Source of the DNA: Candidatus Vecturithrix granuli
GTDB taxonomy: Bacteria; Moduliflexota; Moduliflexia; Moduliflexales; Moduliflexaceae
Reading direction: 5' to 3'
Length of the DNA: 64,000 nucleotides
Assembly (NCBI GenBank): GCA_000739535.1
Contig: DF820463.1
Span: 834,562 to 898,561, forward strand
This document shows positions 52,321 through 62,026 of this stretch, one piece after another. Position 1 is the first letter of the stretch, and each line of letters opens with the position of its first letter. The position numbers and the translations under genes were made by a program. The notes beneath the pieces were generated by a model. The model saw only the letters and a list, made by a program, of their open reading frames with translations. It was not told the DNA's origin and ran no database searches.

Positions 52321-52731
52321 CTAAAACTCCTTAAATATTCGTGCGATTGGCGTACCCGGTGCTTGTATGTCAAGATCGAGAAAATAGCCGAAAGGCGTTT
52401 GATGTACTTCGTAATCGGCGTTGAACAGACGGCGTTCCGCATTCGCTAACACTATGCGTGTGGCTTCCGGCGCGGCTTTACTTTCTGACAAATGTGCAAA
52501 AGAATGCAGGACAATCCTGGTGGTCTCATTCTTACGAGCCGCCCATTTGAGGTTTTTAATCAATTTCGTTTCCACCTCTGACAAGCGTTCTTCATCCTGA
52601 CTTTCCACATGAATAAAGCCAACAAGTGCACGTTCAAGCGCATGGGTTTTCTGAATATCAGGTACGCTTTCCAGTGCTTTGAGCGCGGTGGTATAGGCGA
52701 AGCGCTCTGCGTAGATCATCAATAATTTCAT
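52321..52731 (-). CDS. Stand-alone threonyl-tRNA editing-domain protein (archaeal type)
   Basis: This 136-residue protein matches the archaeal-type threonyl-tRNA synthetase editing domain (DTD-like fold): [14 protein letters not shown] at the start, [36 protein letters not shown] and [12 protein letters not shown] near the end. In Archaea it is the N-terminal domain of ThrRS and removes Ser from tRNA-Thr. Here no synthetase is attached. It overlaps the exonuclease gene by four bases, implying co-translation. Confidence 0.8.
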   Translation of the reverse strand: MKLLMIYAERFAYTTALKALESVPDIQKTHALERALVGFIHVESQDEERLSEVETKLIKNLKWAARKNETTRIVLHSFAHLSESKAAPEATRIVLANAERRLFNADYEVHQTPFGYFLDLDIQAPGTPIARIFKEF

Positions 52732-53501
52732 ACATCTACCTCAATGCCCAGCGGACAATGATCTGCGCCCATGACTTTGGGCAGAATGAAAGCATTCGTC
52801 ACATGGTCTTTGAAGGCGTCATTCACAAAAAAATAATCAATTCTCCAGCCGACATTCCGTTCGCGGGCGCGGGCGCGGAAGCTCCACCACGTATAGTAAT
52901 CCGGTTCGGGGTGAAACATTCTGAATGTGTCAACATAGCCATGGGTAATCAATTTGTCAAGCCAGGCGCGTTCTTCGGGCAGAAACCCGGAGACCGTTTC
53001 ATTTTCTTTGGGGCGAGCCAGGTCAATCGCTTTGTGCGCGGTGTTTACATCGCCGCAGAGAATCACATTTTTCCCCTGTGATGTGATCTCATCAAGAAAT
53101 GGTAAAAAAGCTTCGTAAAAATCCATTTTATACTGTAAGCGTTCTTCTGAGGATTTCCCATTGGGGAAATAGACGTTCAACAAGGTAAAATGCTCGTATT
53201 CAGCGACAAGCGTACGCCCCTCATTGTCGAAGCGCTCAACCCCGAATCCATAGGCGACATGCTTTGGTTCTTCTCTGGTATAGAGCGCCACACCGCTGTA
53301 GCCTTTGCGTTCGGCTGAGGCAAAATAGACGTGATAGCCGTCAATCGCAGTGAGCGATTCATCAAGCTGTTGTGGCTGCGCTTTGGTTTCCTGAAGACAA
53401 AAGATGTCGGGTCGTTCTTGTAAAAACCAGGTAAAACCGCCGTTTTTCTGAAAGGCTCGCAATCCGTTCACATTCCATGAAATCAATCGTCGTGCCATCA
53501 T
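52728..53501 (-). CDS. xth: Exodeoxyribonuclease III (AP endonuclease)
   Basis: The 257-residue protein is an ExoIII/ExoA-type endonuclease/exonuclease/phosphatase-fold enzyme: [24 protein letters not shown] (catalytic Glu), [14 protein letters not shown] (Asp/Asn), [10 protein letters not shown] and [12 protein letters not shown] (final catalytic Asp-His). It repairs abasic sites in DNA. ATG 53501 or 53498 may be used. It sits three bases after the ligase-acyltransferase gene stop, on the same strand. Confidence 0.95.
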   Translation of the reverse strand: MMARRLISWNVNGLRAFQKNGGFTWFLQERPDIFCLQETKAQPQQLDESLTAIDGYHVYFASAERKGYSGVALYTREEPKHVAYGFGVERFDNEGRTLVAEYEHFTLLNVYFPNGKSSEERLQYKMDFYEAFLPFLDEITSQGKNVILCGDVNTAHKAIDLARPKENETVSGFLPEERAWLDKLITHGYVDTFRMFHPEPDYYTWWSFRARARERNVGWRIDYFFVNDAFKDHVTNAFILPKVMGADHCPLGIEVDV

Positions 53502-53504
53502 GTG

Positions 53505-55976
53505 TCACTCTCCTAACTGTTGTTTGATTGTCTGATACACCTTCTCGGTCAATTCCTCATAGCTCAAATTTTCCGGAAAAATCGGCGGCAGAAATTGTAC
53601 ACTGATCTGCTGTTTAAACACCGGAATCGTCTTGCCTTTGGGCATCGCCTGATAGGCGCCCTGAATCACGGCCGGTACAATCGGAATATTGAGTTCACAA
53701 CTCAGGATGGCAAAGGTTTTTTTGAATTGCGCCAGTTTGCCATCGCGGGTACGTGCACCTTCGGGGAAGAGCACCATATTCTTGTTTTTTCGCAGCACTT
53801 CGGCCATTTTTTGCAAGGAACGTTTGAGTTCGCGATTAATATCCACAATGATCACATTATGATGGTCGGCAAATAATCGTTGCCAGGATTTTCGGAAATG
53901 GCGTTCTTCGGCGTAAAAATAGGTCTCTCGCAAAAGTTTGCTCTCGAAACATTGAGTAATAATCAGGGCGTCGAGATAACTCTGATGATTGGGTGTTAAA
54001 ATAAAAGGGGAATTTTGCAAATGTTCATAACCACCCACTGACAGACGAAAATATCGGCGCATCAAGAACTTTAACACATTGTTGCCCATCCCATGAATCG
54101 GAGAACTTGTGGGCAGCGACAAACTTACAGGTTCTTGTAAAATCCGATGCCAATTGATGCCTTCAGCTTCAAATTTTGTCTTCTTTTCTTGCACATAGCC
54201 GGCCAATTGCTCGACCGTGGGATGGCGCAGGATTTCATCATCGCTGATATCCAGGCCAAAGGTGCCCTGAAGGTAAGTGTGCAAGCTTACTTTATCAAGC
54301 GAATCGAGGCCCAGATCAAGTTCCAGATGGGAATCAGGATACACTGCATGAGCAGTCTGAGCTTGCAGATATTCCTTAATATTCTGGTATTCCGGGGAAT
54401 CCGGTTCTTGTTCCGGCGGAGTGGTTCGTAAGGCTTTGGCGGTGAGTTCCGGTAACTGAAAGCGCCGGATTTTTCCTAATCGGGTTTTCGGGAGTTCCTC
54501 TTTGACCACCGTAAATTTCATAATTTTTTTGGCAGGCGAGGCGCTATGATTATAGGAATCGAAGACATCCCATCGAAAATGTTCTTCGATATGGTGAATC
54601 CCTTGCTCATTGATTTTATGAAAATTCGGATAAATGACGGCCTGTAGCACATTTTCGTGCATAAACACGCCGACTTCACTGATGGTATCAAAGTTTTGCA
54701 AGAGTTTGGCTTCAATTTCTTCAGGATTAATGTTTTTGCCGCTCGGTAGCACGATAATATCTTTTTTGCGACCAGTCACAAACACATAATTCTCTTCATC
54801 TACATACCCCAGATCGCCGGTGTACAGCCATCCGTCACGAATGACTTGCGCGGTTTCGTCGGGGCGGTTGTAATAGCCTTGCATAATGTTGCGGCCTTTG
54901 GCGGTAATCTCGCCATCCACAATACGAACCTCATTCTTGGGTAATATCTGACCGCTTGCCCCTATTTTAAGCTTTCCGGGGCGAGTGAAAGAAATCATCG
55001 GGGTTGACTCAGTCATGCCATAGCCATTGAGCAGATCAAAGCCCAGGGTTTTAAAATCCCTTGCGACCTCATTATCAAGCGCGGCCCCGCCGCAGGGCAT
55101 AAACTGCATTTTGCCGCCGAAACGTTCGTGAACCTTCTTGAATACCAACTTTGAAAATTTGGGGGAATCGAGAAATTCCGCCAGTTTAAAGAGATGACGC
55201 GCCACAAAACTTTTGTCAATTTTTTCCTTGATCCCTTTTCGAATGGCGGTAAACAGTCTGGGAACCCCTATAAAAAGAGTGATCTCATGTTTTTGAAGGG
55301 TGCCGATAATATCTTCAGATTTCATAGATGGCGAAAATACGCAGGTTTCGCCAATATACAACGGAATAATAATCGTGCCCATCAGAGGATAGACATGATG
55401 TAAGGGTAGAAGCACTAACACCCGTTGCTCCGGGGTATAAATTTTCACGTCCTCAGCAACCGATTCGGCGTTGGCCAGAATATTGTCAAAGGAAATCATC
55501 ACGCCTTTGGGGCTGCCGGTGGTTCCGGACGTGTAGATAATCATCGCGGTATCATCCTTGTTCGCTTCCGGAAAATCAGGATGTTCCGGGGCTTGTATCG
55601 CTTCCAGGCTTTGCTGAAGATCTTCAAACACAAAGCATTGGATGGTGTATGACAGCGAGGAAAATGTGCTTTCAAGGTCCCTGGCTTTTTCTCTGGAACA
55701 AAAGATCACTTCAGGCTGACAATCTTCCAGAATATAGGCGACTTCCTCTGGGGTCGCCATAAAATCAATGGGCACAGCAATGCAGTAGTTCTTCCAGGCC
55801 GCATAAAAGGCATAGACCCATTCCAGGCGATTTTCCGAGTAAATCGCCACTTTTTTACAGCGCTGCGTCTGAAAGACGCTTGCATATTTTGTCACTTCTT
55901 GTAAGAGTTGCGTATAACTGACGCGCTGCTCTCCAAAAATTACTGCGGTTTTTTGATGGTCTTGTAAAAATTTCAT
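53505..55976 (-). CDS. AMP-ligase/ACP/acyltransferase fusion protein
   Basis: About 823 residues from ATG 55976 (GAGG six bases upstream; a GTG at 55988 is also in frame). The acyl-AMP ligase (about 1-520) has TSGTTGSPKGVM and DGWLYTGDLG; an ACP-like domain (about 540-605) has LGLDSLDKVS with the phosphopantetheine Ser; and a PlsC acyltransferase (about 635-825) has NHQSYLD and FPEGARTRDG. It would activate a fatty acid, load it on its own ACP and pass it to a lysophospholipid. E. coli Aas has the opposite order, acyltransferase then ligase, and no ACP. Confidence 0.93.
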   Translation of the reverse strand: MKFLQDHQKTAVIFGEQRVSYTQLLQEVTKYASVFQTQRCKKVAIYSENRLEWVYAFYAAWKNYCIAVPIDFMATPEEVAYILEDCQPEVIFCSREKARDLESTFSSLSYTIQCFVFEDLQQSLEAIQAPEHPDFPEANKDDTAMIIYTSGTTGSPKGVMISFDNILANAESVAEDVKIYTPEQRVLVLLPLHHVYPLMGTIIIPLYIGETCVFSPSMKSEDIIGTLQKHEITLFIGVPRLFTAIRKGIKEKIDKSFVARHLFKLAEFLDSPKFSKLVFKKVHERFGGKMQFMPCGGAALDNEVARDFKTLGFDLLNGYGMTESTPMISFTRPGKLKIGASGQILPKNEVRIVDGEITAKGRNIMQGYYNRPDETAQVIRDGWLYTGDLGYVDEENYVFVTGRKKDIIVLPSGKNINPEEIEAKLLQNFDTISEVGVFMHENVLQAVIYPNFHKINEQGIHHIEEHFRWDVFDSYNHSASPAKKIMKFTVVKEELPKTRLGKIRRFQLPELTAKALRTTPPEQEPDSPEYQNIKEYLQAQTAHAVYPDSHLELDLGLDSLDKVSLHTYLQGTFGLDISDDEILRHPTVEQLAGYVQEKKTKFEAEGINWHRILQEPVSLSLPTSSPIHGMGNNVLKFLMRRYFRLSVGGYEHLQNSPFILTPNHQSYLDALIITQCFESKLLRETYFYAEERHFRKSWQRLFADHHNVIIVDINRELKRSLQKMAEVLRKNKNMVLFPEGARTRDGKLAQFKKTFAILSCELNIPIVPAVIQGAYQAMPKGKTIPVFKQQISVQFLPPIFPENLSYEELTEKVYQTIKQQLGE

Positions 55977-55994
55977 GGAAGGCCTCACTGCCTT

Positions 55995-56067
55995 AAGAAT
56001 GAAGAATAGACACGAATTTTCGGGTATTCAGCAAAAATCCGAAAATTCCTGTCTAATCTTCATTCTT
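55995..56067. repeat. Imperfect palindrome between the paralogues
   Basis: AAGAATGAAGAATAGACAC-GAATTTTCGG and its complement (CCGAAAATTCCTGTCTAATCTTCATTCTT) form a long hairpin with small mismatches. It lies in the spacer between the two acyltransferase genes. Confidence 0.6.
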
Positions 56068-56154
56068 GTATTATTTAGAACAATACCTGTTCATCTCAAA
56101 TCAATACATCGAACAAATTTCTAGTTGTTTCGGATTGGTAAGAAATCAACAGAA

Positions 56155-57423
56155 TCACATCACATATTTCAACATTTCCTGCCGAACATTCTCGACAAGC
56201 TCAACTTCCTCCTTATTTTCAGGATAGACCGGAGGAAGAAAGCGCACCTGAATTTTCTTGAACAGCTTTGGCATTGCTCTTCCGGTCGGCATGGCATGAA
56301 ATGCTCCCTGAATGACAACTGGAACCACAGGAATATTCAATTCACAGCTTAACACGGCAAAAAATTTTTTAAATGAGCCAAGACATCCATTTTTGGTTCT
56401 GGTGCCTTCCGGAAAAATCAATATATTTTCTCCTTGTTGCAGTATCGCCGCCATTTTTTGCAGCGGCTCTTTCAGACGGCAATTGATATTCACAATGATG
56501 ACATTGCTGGTATCGGCCACAAATCTGCGAAAAGGTGTATGGAAATGTTTTTCTGTGGCACATACAAACAGGCGACGTAAAAACTCATTGCTTAAAAATC
56601 GGGCGATGATAAACCCATCCAAAAAACTCTGATGATTGGCAACCAGAATCATGGGCGAATCTGGAAGAGATTCATCTCCGCTTGCCTCAAGCTTGAAATA
56701 TAAGCGGACAAACGTTTTCACGATGTTCAAAATCAGTGTATGGGGAAAACGGCTTTGAGGTAAACAAATATTATTAGCTGAGATGAAAATATTCCCCCAA
56801 TCAGCCTGAGCAGATTTTGGCGCAGGAATAAAGAATTGCCCGGATTCTTTGCATTTTTTTCTGAGATATTCCGCCAATGTCTGAACCGTACAGTACTCGA
56901 CCCATTCTACTTCCGTTAAGGCTAGTCCGAAGGTTTCTTCCAAAAATATCTGAAAACGCACTTTATCCAAGGAACTTAACCCAAGATCAAGATCAAAATG
57001 GTCGTCCGGGAAAATCGTTTGTTGAGATAGCTTAGATAGAAAAGTCTCAATCATACGATATTCCTGAAATTCAGGGACAGAACCAGAACGCTCTGATTTT
57101 TGAGAAACTCGGTTCCCATACCCTGGAAGTAATTCCCTGGAAATCGATCCTTGGGGAGTTTTGGGTAAAGGCTGTTTTACTATTGTACACTGATGAATTT
57201 TCTGTGCGGGGAGAGTTCTATGATTGTATTGCTCAATCACATCCAGCCGGATGAATTCCTGAATATTCAGGATTCTTCGTTGTTGAAGGATTGCAAAATC
57301 AGGGTAAATTATCGCCTGTAAACCATTATGATTTTGAAATACCCCAATTTCTTTCACCACATCAAAACGTTGGAGAATGGTGGTTTCGATATTTTCATAA
57401 TATGGTATATGAACGTGTGTCAT
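56155..57423 (-). CDS. Truncated paralogue: ligase C-terminus/ACP/acyltransferase
   Basis: This 422-residue protein aligns with the last half of the fusion encoded next to it. It begins in what corresponds to the ligase C-terminal subdomain (IETTILQRFDVVKEIGVF ~ IEAKLLQNFDTISEVGVF), so the entire ATP/AMP-binding core is missing. The ACP part reads LDLGLSSLDKVRF (phosphopantetheine Ser kept) and the PlsC part has NHQSFLDG and FPEGTRTKNG. It may have arisen by tandem duplication and loss of about 400 residues; without a ligase it could only use acyl groups supplied by others. Confidence 0.8.
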   Translation of the reverse strand: MTHVHIPYYENIETTILQRFDVVKEIGVFQNHNGLQAIIYPDFAILQQRRILNIQEFIRLDVIEQYNHRTLPAQKIHQCTIVKQPLPKTPQGSISRELLPGYGNRVSQKSERSGSVPEFQEYRMIETFLSKLSQQTIFPDDHFDLDLGLSSLDKVRFQIFLEETFGLALTEVEWVEYCTVQTLAEYLRKKCKESGQFFIPAPKSAQADWGNIFISANNICLPQSRFPHTLILNIVKTFVRLYFKLEASGDESLPDSPMILVANHQSFLDGFIIARFLSNEFLRRLFVCATEKHFHTPFRRFVADTSNVIIVNINCRLKEPLQKMAAILQQGENILIFPEGTRTKNGCLGSFKKFFAVLSCELNIPVVPVVIQGAFHAMPTGRAMPKLFKKIQVRFLPPVYPENKEEVELVENVRQEMLKYVM

Positions 57424-57663
57424 ATTTTCTCAGTACACTGAGCAAGAAATTCCTTAAAACCCGGGTTTTTATCCGGAAATTTATGAGTACGTACTTATCC
57501 ATCTGAAATATCACCAAAAACGGGAAACTCTGTTCATGTCAAGGCAAAAGTCATCTCTTCTTTGTTATTGTCTTGACAATCTCGGAAAAGTCCACAATTT
57601 AAGTAACTACAAACATGAAGAATACGCAAGAACTTATGTCAATAACAAGAAGGAGGTTATGTA

Positions 57664-58476
57664 ATGATTGAGAGTTTGACAAATTTGAGTCCGGTATGGC
57701 AAGCATTTCTGGCAACATGTTTTACCTGGTTTGTGACTGCGCTTGGAGCGGCCATGGTGTTTTTCTTTAAAGAAATCAGTCGTAAGGCTCTTGATGGGAT
57801 GTTAGGGTTTGCCGCGGGTGTGATGATCGCTGCGAGTTTCTGGTCACTCTTAGCGCCTGCCATTGATTTATCTGAGCAAATGGGATTGACCCCCTGGATG
57901 CCGCCGCTGATCGGCTTCCTGGCCGGAGGCGCGGCACTGCGGCTTGTGGACAAACTGCTACCGCATTTACACCCTGGTTTTCCGGTTTCACAAACCGAAG
58001 GGATTCATACGTCCTGGCATAAGAGCATTCTGCTTGTCTTCGCCATTACACTCCACAATTTTCCTGAAGGGCTGGCTGTCGGAGTTGCATTTGGAGCAAT
58101 CGGAGCGGACATTCCTTCTGCTTCGCTTGCCGGTGCGATTGCGTTGGCAGTAGGTATTGGAATACAAAATTTTCCTGAGGGCACCGCAGTGTCCGTGCCA
58201 TTACGCAGATCGGGGCTTTCACGGTTTAAAAGTTTCTGGTACGGTCAACTCTCGGGCATAGTTGAACCGCTTGGCGGGGTGCTTGGGGCAATTGCCGCCC
58301 TGACGATGCGTCCGATCCTGCCGTATGCGCTGGCGTTCGCAGCCGGAGCTATGATTTTTGTGGTCGTGGAAGACGCCATTCCTGAATCCCAGCTTTCCGG
58401 GAATACGGATATTGCGACCCTGGGCGCGATGTTGGGCTTTGCCGTGATGATGAGTTTGGATGTTGCATTGGGTTGA
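57664..58476 (+). CDS. ZIP-family metal transporter
   Basis: The 270-residue protein has about eight membrane segments with the ZIP signatures HNFPEGLAVGV and QNFPEGTAVSVPL in the metal-binding helices IV and V and a late PLGGVLGAIAALT. A His-containing loop before helix IV (LLPHLHPGF) is short. ZIP proteins move Zn2+, Fe2+ or other divalent metals into the cytoplasm. AAGAAGGAGG precedes the ATG. Confidence 0.92.
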   Translation: MIESLTNLSPVWQAFLATCFTWFVTALGAAMVFFFKEISRKALDGMLGFAAGVMIAASFWSLLAPAIDLSEQMGLTPWMPPLIGFLAGGAALRLVDKLLPHLHPGFPVSQTEGIHTSWHKSILLVFAITLHNFPEGLAVGVAFGAIGADIPSASLAGAIALAVGIGIQNFPEGTAVSVPLRRSGLSRFKSFWYGQLSGIVEPLGGVLGAIAALTMRPILPYALAFAAGAMIFVVVEDAIPESQLSGNTDIATLGAMLGFAVMMSLDVALG

Positions 58477-58481
58477 GCCTG

Positions 58482-58516
58482 AAAAAAACCGAGTTTTTTG
58501 AAAAAACTCGGTTTTT
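58482..58516. terminator. Bidirectional AAACCGAGTTTT terminator
   Basis: AAAAAAACCGAGTTTTTT and AAAAAACTCGGTTTTT form a stem with a tiny loop between convergent genes, with a T-run on either strand, so it can end both. Confidence 0.85.
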
Positions 58517-58527
58517 CTGCCTGAACG

Positions 58528-60858
58528 TTATTGAAATCTCAGTTTATCAATGATTAATGCTCGCTGCGAATTTTGACTTTCCTGGTTGCGTACTGCGATA
58601 AGAGGGCGTTGTTCCTCCATGAACAGGTGAAAGGTGTAGATTTTCCATCCGGTTTCTGTGACAGTGGTTTGGGCAACGGGTTTACCATTAACAAAAATTC
58701 CCATCGCGAGTGAACGTTCACGATCATCAGCATCAAAGACGGCTCTGGCATAGATGTGAAGTTCCCATTCAACAGGCTGACCATCTTTTGAGGAAGGCAG
58801 TGAATGATACAATTTCGGGCGCACCTCAAGCTGATCCCCAGGGTTGAGCTGCCAGCCAAAAAATTTCCATTCCCGAATATATAACTGATTATTCCAGGGA
58901 TCAAGCGTTTCCGGAACCCTCTTTCCGCCGGATACACTCACATCAAGAGCATCCTCAGCTTCCATGAGTCTGGAGGGTAAGATTTTCCCCAGAGCTAATC
59001 CAACAAAACCCAGACTGATAACACTTATAATGATGAGAAAAATATGCAAATCCGGCGTAAATTTCTGTAAAAAGGAAAATGCCCCTTTGGTTTCAACCCG
59101 ACAGGCATAGATTAATGCGCCAATTCCCAGAATCCCTGCCAGTGTGAGATATGGCGCAGCCGGATTCACGCGAATCCACGAAGGGAATAGTCTGGGCAAA
59201 TTCACAGCCAGATTGCGGCTGAAGGCTTCAAGAAAATTGTTAGTGCCGTCTGCCCAATTATACCGCCACCAGGGATTAATCGTGATTGTCCAGGCAAGCA
59301 ACCCTGACCATAAGGCGCACACGCCAAACAGAATCGATTTGATGACTGAACTTTTTTGTGCAAAAAACTTCGCCAGAAACACTGCGAGCAGTGGCAGAAT
59401 CGGTAAAAAGTAGCGCAAGGGCGGAGTTGGGGCGGCATGCCAGAGCGGCCAGAGGCAAATGAACACGTAATTAAAAATCACGATTGCTGCAATCGACAAA
59501 ACGTCACGCCATTCTTGCCGGGTTAACAGGCCAAGACCAACACAAGCTAGCATATACAGCGGGGTATAGAAAAACAGGCCATACTCCTGATCAAACAATC
59601 CCCCTAGTACACCATACAACGGATTATATCCTCTGAGAAACCAGAGCATGAATGTTGAATCGCTGATCCGGCTGTCGATGAGAACGGCGAACAGGATGTT
59701 CACAAAAATGATGCTCGTCACAATGAGCGTTATCTTGAATTTTTGCCGGACACCGAGTCGCTTTTGAAACAGATGGAACAGCAAAAACAGCGCCATCGTT
59801 CCGGCTATCGGTACATAACGAGTTTTTAACAGCACAATCAATAAAAGGCAGCCGCCAATCATCACGCTATTTTTCCAAAAGCGAAAATCGCGCAGCGTCT
59901 CAGGCAGATGAAAGATTCGAATCCGGCGAACTACCCAGATTGACATCAGTGCGGCCAGAGGTTCAGGATAAATTTGCCCCATATAAATGATCATCGGAAT
60001 ACTAAACGCCGTGCAAATCCAGGTCAAAAACGACGCCATTAACGAATGAAACAGTTCATACGTCAGCAGAAACACCTGAAGCATCAGCAGAGCCGTAATC
60101 AGATTCATCTGAAAGACCGCGCCAAACTGTCCACCCAAAACATATCCAGGCAACAGTACAAAGGGAAATCCGCCTTTATGGCGATATGAATAGATTTCGG
60201 TTTCGCTGACTTGATCGCCCCAGGCTGGGCGAAGGTCATCCCAGAAAAATGTTTTGTAATCGCGGTCGCGATAATTGTTGTAGAGATTGGTATCATGATC
60301 ATGCCAGAGACTATGGGTAATCAGCAAATAGTGCGGCTCATCGCCGGTGAGCGAGGTACGCTGAATGTGATACACAGAAATCAGGGTATAGACGGCGAGA
60401 GCGGTGAGGAGCAAGCTGAGTTTGAAATATAACGGGAGGCGGGCATGAGAAAATTCTTGACCAGGAAGTTGGCGAATATGCGCTGCAAGATACGCCAGAA
60501 ACAAGCCTCCTTTTAAGACAATCAGCGCAACATACACAACAGCAAAGCACAACAGGAAATTTTTGAGATAAGGACCGGCAACTTGCAGGCCTAGAAATCC
60601 GAGTGAAAACAGATAAGTATAATCATCGTAACTCAGAAAACGACGAAACGCTGGCAGGTGGATCTTCTCATCCAAAAGCAGATACGCGCTGCTGCACAAC
60701 GCATACAGCAGCGGAATCCAGATCGCGTAAAATTTTCCCCAGGAATCATAGTGGTCAAGCTGGCATATTTTCCAAAGACCAGCGATGTTCATGCCTAATA
60801 AGATGAGTGTTCCATAGCGGAATACTAATGAAAGCCAGCGTGAAATTTTTATACACAT
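58528..60858 (-). CDS. Large multi-pass membrane protein, glycosyltransferase-like
   Basis: This 776-residue protein has about 12 hydrophobic segments through residue about 640 and a C-terminal soluble beta-rich domain (about 650-776, WKFFGWQLNPGDQLEVRP ...). The first extracytoplasmic loop has TGDEPHYLLITHSLWHDHD, like the Asp-Glu loop of GT-C (GT39/83-type) lipid-linked-sugar transferases. The GT2 gene that supplies such donors lies three bases upstream in the operon. I infer a membrane glycosyltransferase; the acceptor is unknown. Confidence 0.75.
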   Translation of the reverse strand: MCIKISRWLSLVFRYGTLILLGMNIAGLWKICQLDHYDSWGKFYAIWIPLLYALCSSAYLLLDEKIHLPAFRRFLSYDDYTYLFSLGFLGLQVAGPYLKNFLLCFAVVYVALIVLKGGLFLAYLAAHIRQLPGQEFSHARLPLYFKLSLLLTALAVYTLISVYHIQRTSLTGDEPHYLLITHSLWHDHDTNLYNNYRDRDYKTFFWDDLRPAWGDQVSETEIYSYRHKGGFPFVLLPGYVLGGQFGAVFQMNLITALLMLQVFLLTYELFHSLMASFLTWICTAFSIPMIIYMGQIYPEPLAALMSIWVVRRIRIFHLPETLRDFRFWKNSVMIGGCLLLIVLLKTRYVPIAGTMALFLLFHLFQKRLGVRQKFKITLIVTSIIFVNILFAVLIDSRISDSTFMLWFLRGYNPLYGVLGGLFDQEYGLFFYTPLYMLACVGLGLLTRQEWRDVLSIAAIVIFNYVFICLWPLWHAAPTPPLRYFLPILPLLAVFLAKFFAQKSSVIKSILFGVCALWSGLLAWTITINPWWRYNWADGTNNFLEAFSRNLAVNLPRLFPSWIRVNPAAPYLTLAGILGIGALIYACRVETKGAFSFLQKFTPDLHIFLIIISVISLGFVGLALGKILPSRLMEAEDALDVSVSGGKRVPETLDPWNNQLYIREWKFFGWQLNPGDQLEVRPKLYHSLPSSKDGQPVEWELHIYARAVFDADDRERSLAMGIFVNGKPVAQTTVTETGWKIYTFHLFMEEQRPLIAVRNQESQNSQRALIIDKLRFQ

Positions 60859-60861
60859 GGG

Positions 60862-61599
60862 TTATTTGTATTTCCCTCGCAGTAGATTATACCGGATTTT
60901 CAGCAAATCTTTCAACATCCCTAAAGAATCCGTAAACATTTTCACCCGACTATGCGGTTCATTATCCCATCGAATTGGAACTTCTTGAATTCTATAGCCT
61001 CGATGGGCCGCTAACGCTAATATTTCCACATCAAAGCTGAAATGATCAATGGTTTGCCGAGTAAACAACTCTTTTGCCACATTCTCGCGGAAACATTTAA
61101 AACCGCATTGGGTATCAGAGAATTGCGTGAGCAACAGTAAACGCGCAAGATGGTTAAAAATTTTCCCCATGCCTTCGCGATACCAGGCCTGATGTACGCG
61201 AACATTCGACTCTTTCAGACCACGTGAACCAATCGCAATATCATAGCCTTGCTGTAAAAACTGAAGCAGTTTCTCAACTTCTTCTATTGGCGTGGAGAGA
61301 TCCGCATCCGAAAACAAGATATAGTCGCCGCGAGCCTGCAACACACCCTGGCGCACGCTATAGCCTTTCCCGCGATTCACGCCATTTTGAATCAATACGC
61401 TATGTTTGATATGTTGCAAGATGTTATTCACTACCTTGACAGTTTGATCCGTGCTGCCATCATCGACAACGATCACTTCAGAGGAATACGACTGTTGCTC
61501 CAGATACGCGCATAAGCGTTTTAATGTCGTAGCAATCCGCTGTTCCTCATTGTAGGCCGGAATAACCACAGAAAGAAGAATGTCAGTCATCATCATCAC
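60862..61599 (-). CDS. Dolichyl-phosphate-sugar-synthase-like glycosyltransferase (GT2)
   Basis: The 245-residue protein has the GT-A fold: VVIPAYNEEQRI, VIVVDDGSTDQTV, DYILFSDADLSTPIEEVEKLL (DXD region), SRGLKESN, QCGFKCFRENVA and RWDNEPHSRVKMFTDS. It lacks membrane helices. It resembles ALG5/DPM-type enzymes that make polyprenyl-phosphate glucose or mannose. The membrane glycosyltransferase immediately downstream would use this donor. Confidence 0.9.
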   Translation of the reverse strand: MMMMTDILLSVVIPAYNEEQRIATTLKRLCAYLEQQSYSSEVIVVDDGSTDQTVKVVNNILQHIKHSVLIQNGVNRGKGYSVRQGVLQARGDYILFSDADLSTPIEEVEKLLQFLQQGYDIAIGSRGLKESNVRVHQAWYREGMGKIFNHLARLLLLTQFSDTQCGFKCFRENVAKELFTRQTIDHFSFDVEILALAAHRGYRIQEVPIRWDNEPHSRVKMFTDSLGMLKDLLKIRYNLLRGKYK

Positions 61600-61604
61600 T
61601 GTAA

Positions 61605-61669
61605 AGCGAAATGATCATTTCGCTCATAAAAAAGTTGTGTAATTGGAGAGCGAAATACGTATTTCGCTC
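61605..61669. repeat. CGAAAT palindromic leader repeat (copy 5, divergent)
   Basis: AGCGAAATGATCATTTCGCT (61605-61624) and GCGAAATACGTATTTCGC (61650-61667) are perfect palindromes. They lie just upstream of the minus-strand GT2 gene, like the other members upstream of their genes. Confidence 0.6.
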
Positions 61670-61773
61670 ACGGATCGATCTAAACCTGTATAGTAAAACT
61701 GTTGAAGGATGTCAAAAGATTTCTCCGAACTTCTGAATAAATAACACCCTGATCAAAATTTTAGGGGATTTCT

Positions 61774-61807
61774 AAAAACCGGGTTTCTTCAAGAAACCCG
61801 GTTTTTT
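61774..61807. repeat. AAACCGGGTTTC terminator-like hairpin
   Basis: AAAAACCGGGTTTCTT and AAGAAACCCGGTTTTTT are perfect arms with a T-run. It lies in a divergent spacer (61600-62026) where a terminator is not needed, suggesting it also moves as a repeat. Confidence 0.65.
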
Positions 61808-61941
61808 GCCTGTATCCGGTTTTTCTGCCTGGATATGTTTGGTAATGCTATTTGTCTAATTTCATGATTTTCTTCTTGACGCCAGAATGTTGGAACCGAT
61901 GTAAAGTAATGGAACGATTTACCAGTTTTTCGCCAGATCAG

Positions 61942-62019
61942 ATGTACCGCGAAATTCTTTTTCGCGGCCATGTCAGGCGTATGCGCGAAAAGGAATTTCG
62001 CGCTACATTTTTAAAGGAG
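61942..62019. repeat. CGCGAAA palindromic leader repeat (copy 4)
   Basis: TGTACCGCGAAATTC... , GCGCGAAAAGGAATTTCGCGC and CTACATTTTTAAAGGAG, near-identical to copies 2 and 3. Its AAAGGAGG is the ribosome-binding site of the deacetylase gene at 62027. Confidence 0.88.
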
Positions 62020-62026
62020 GAAGAAT

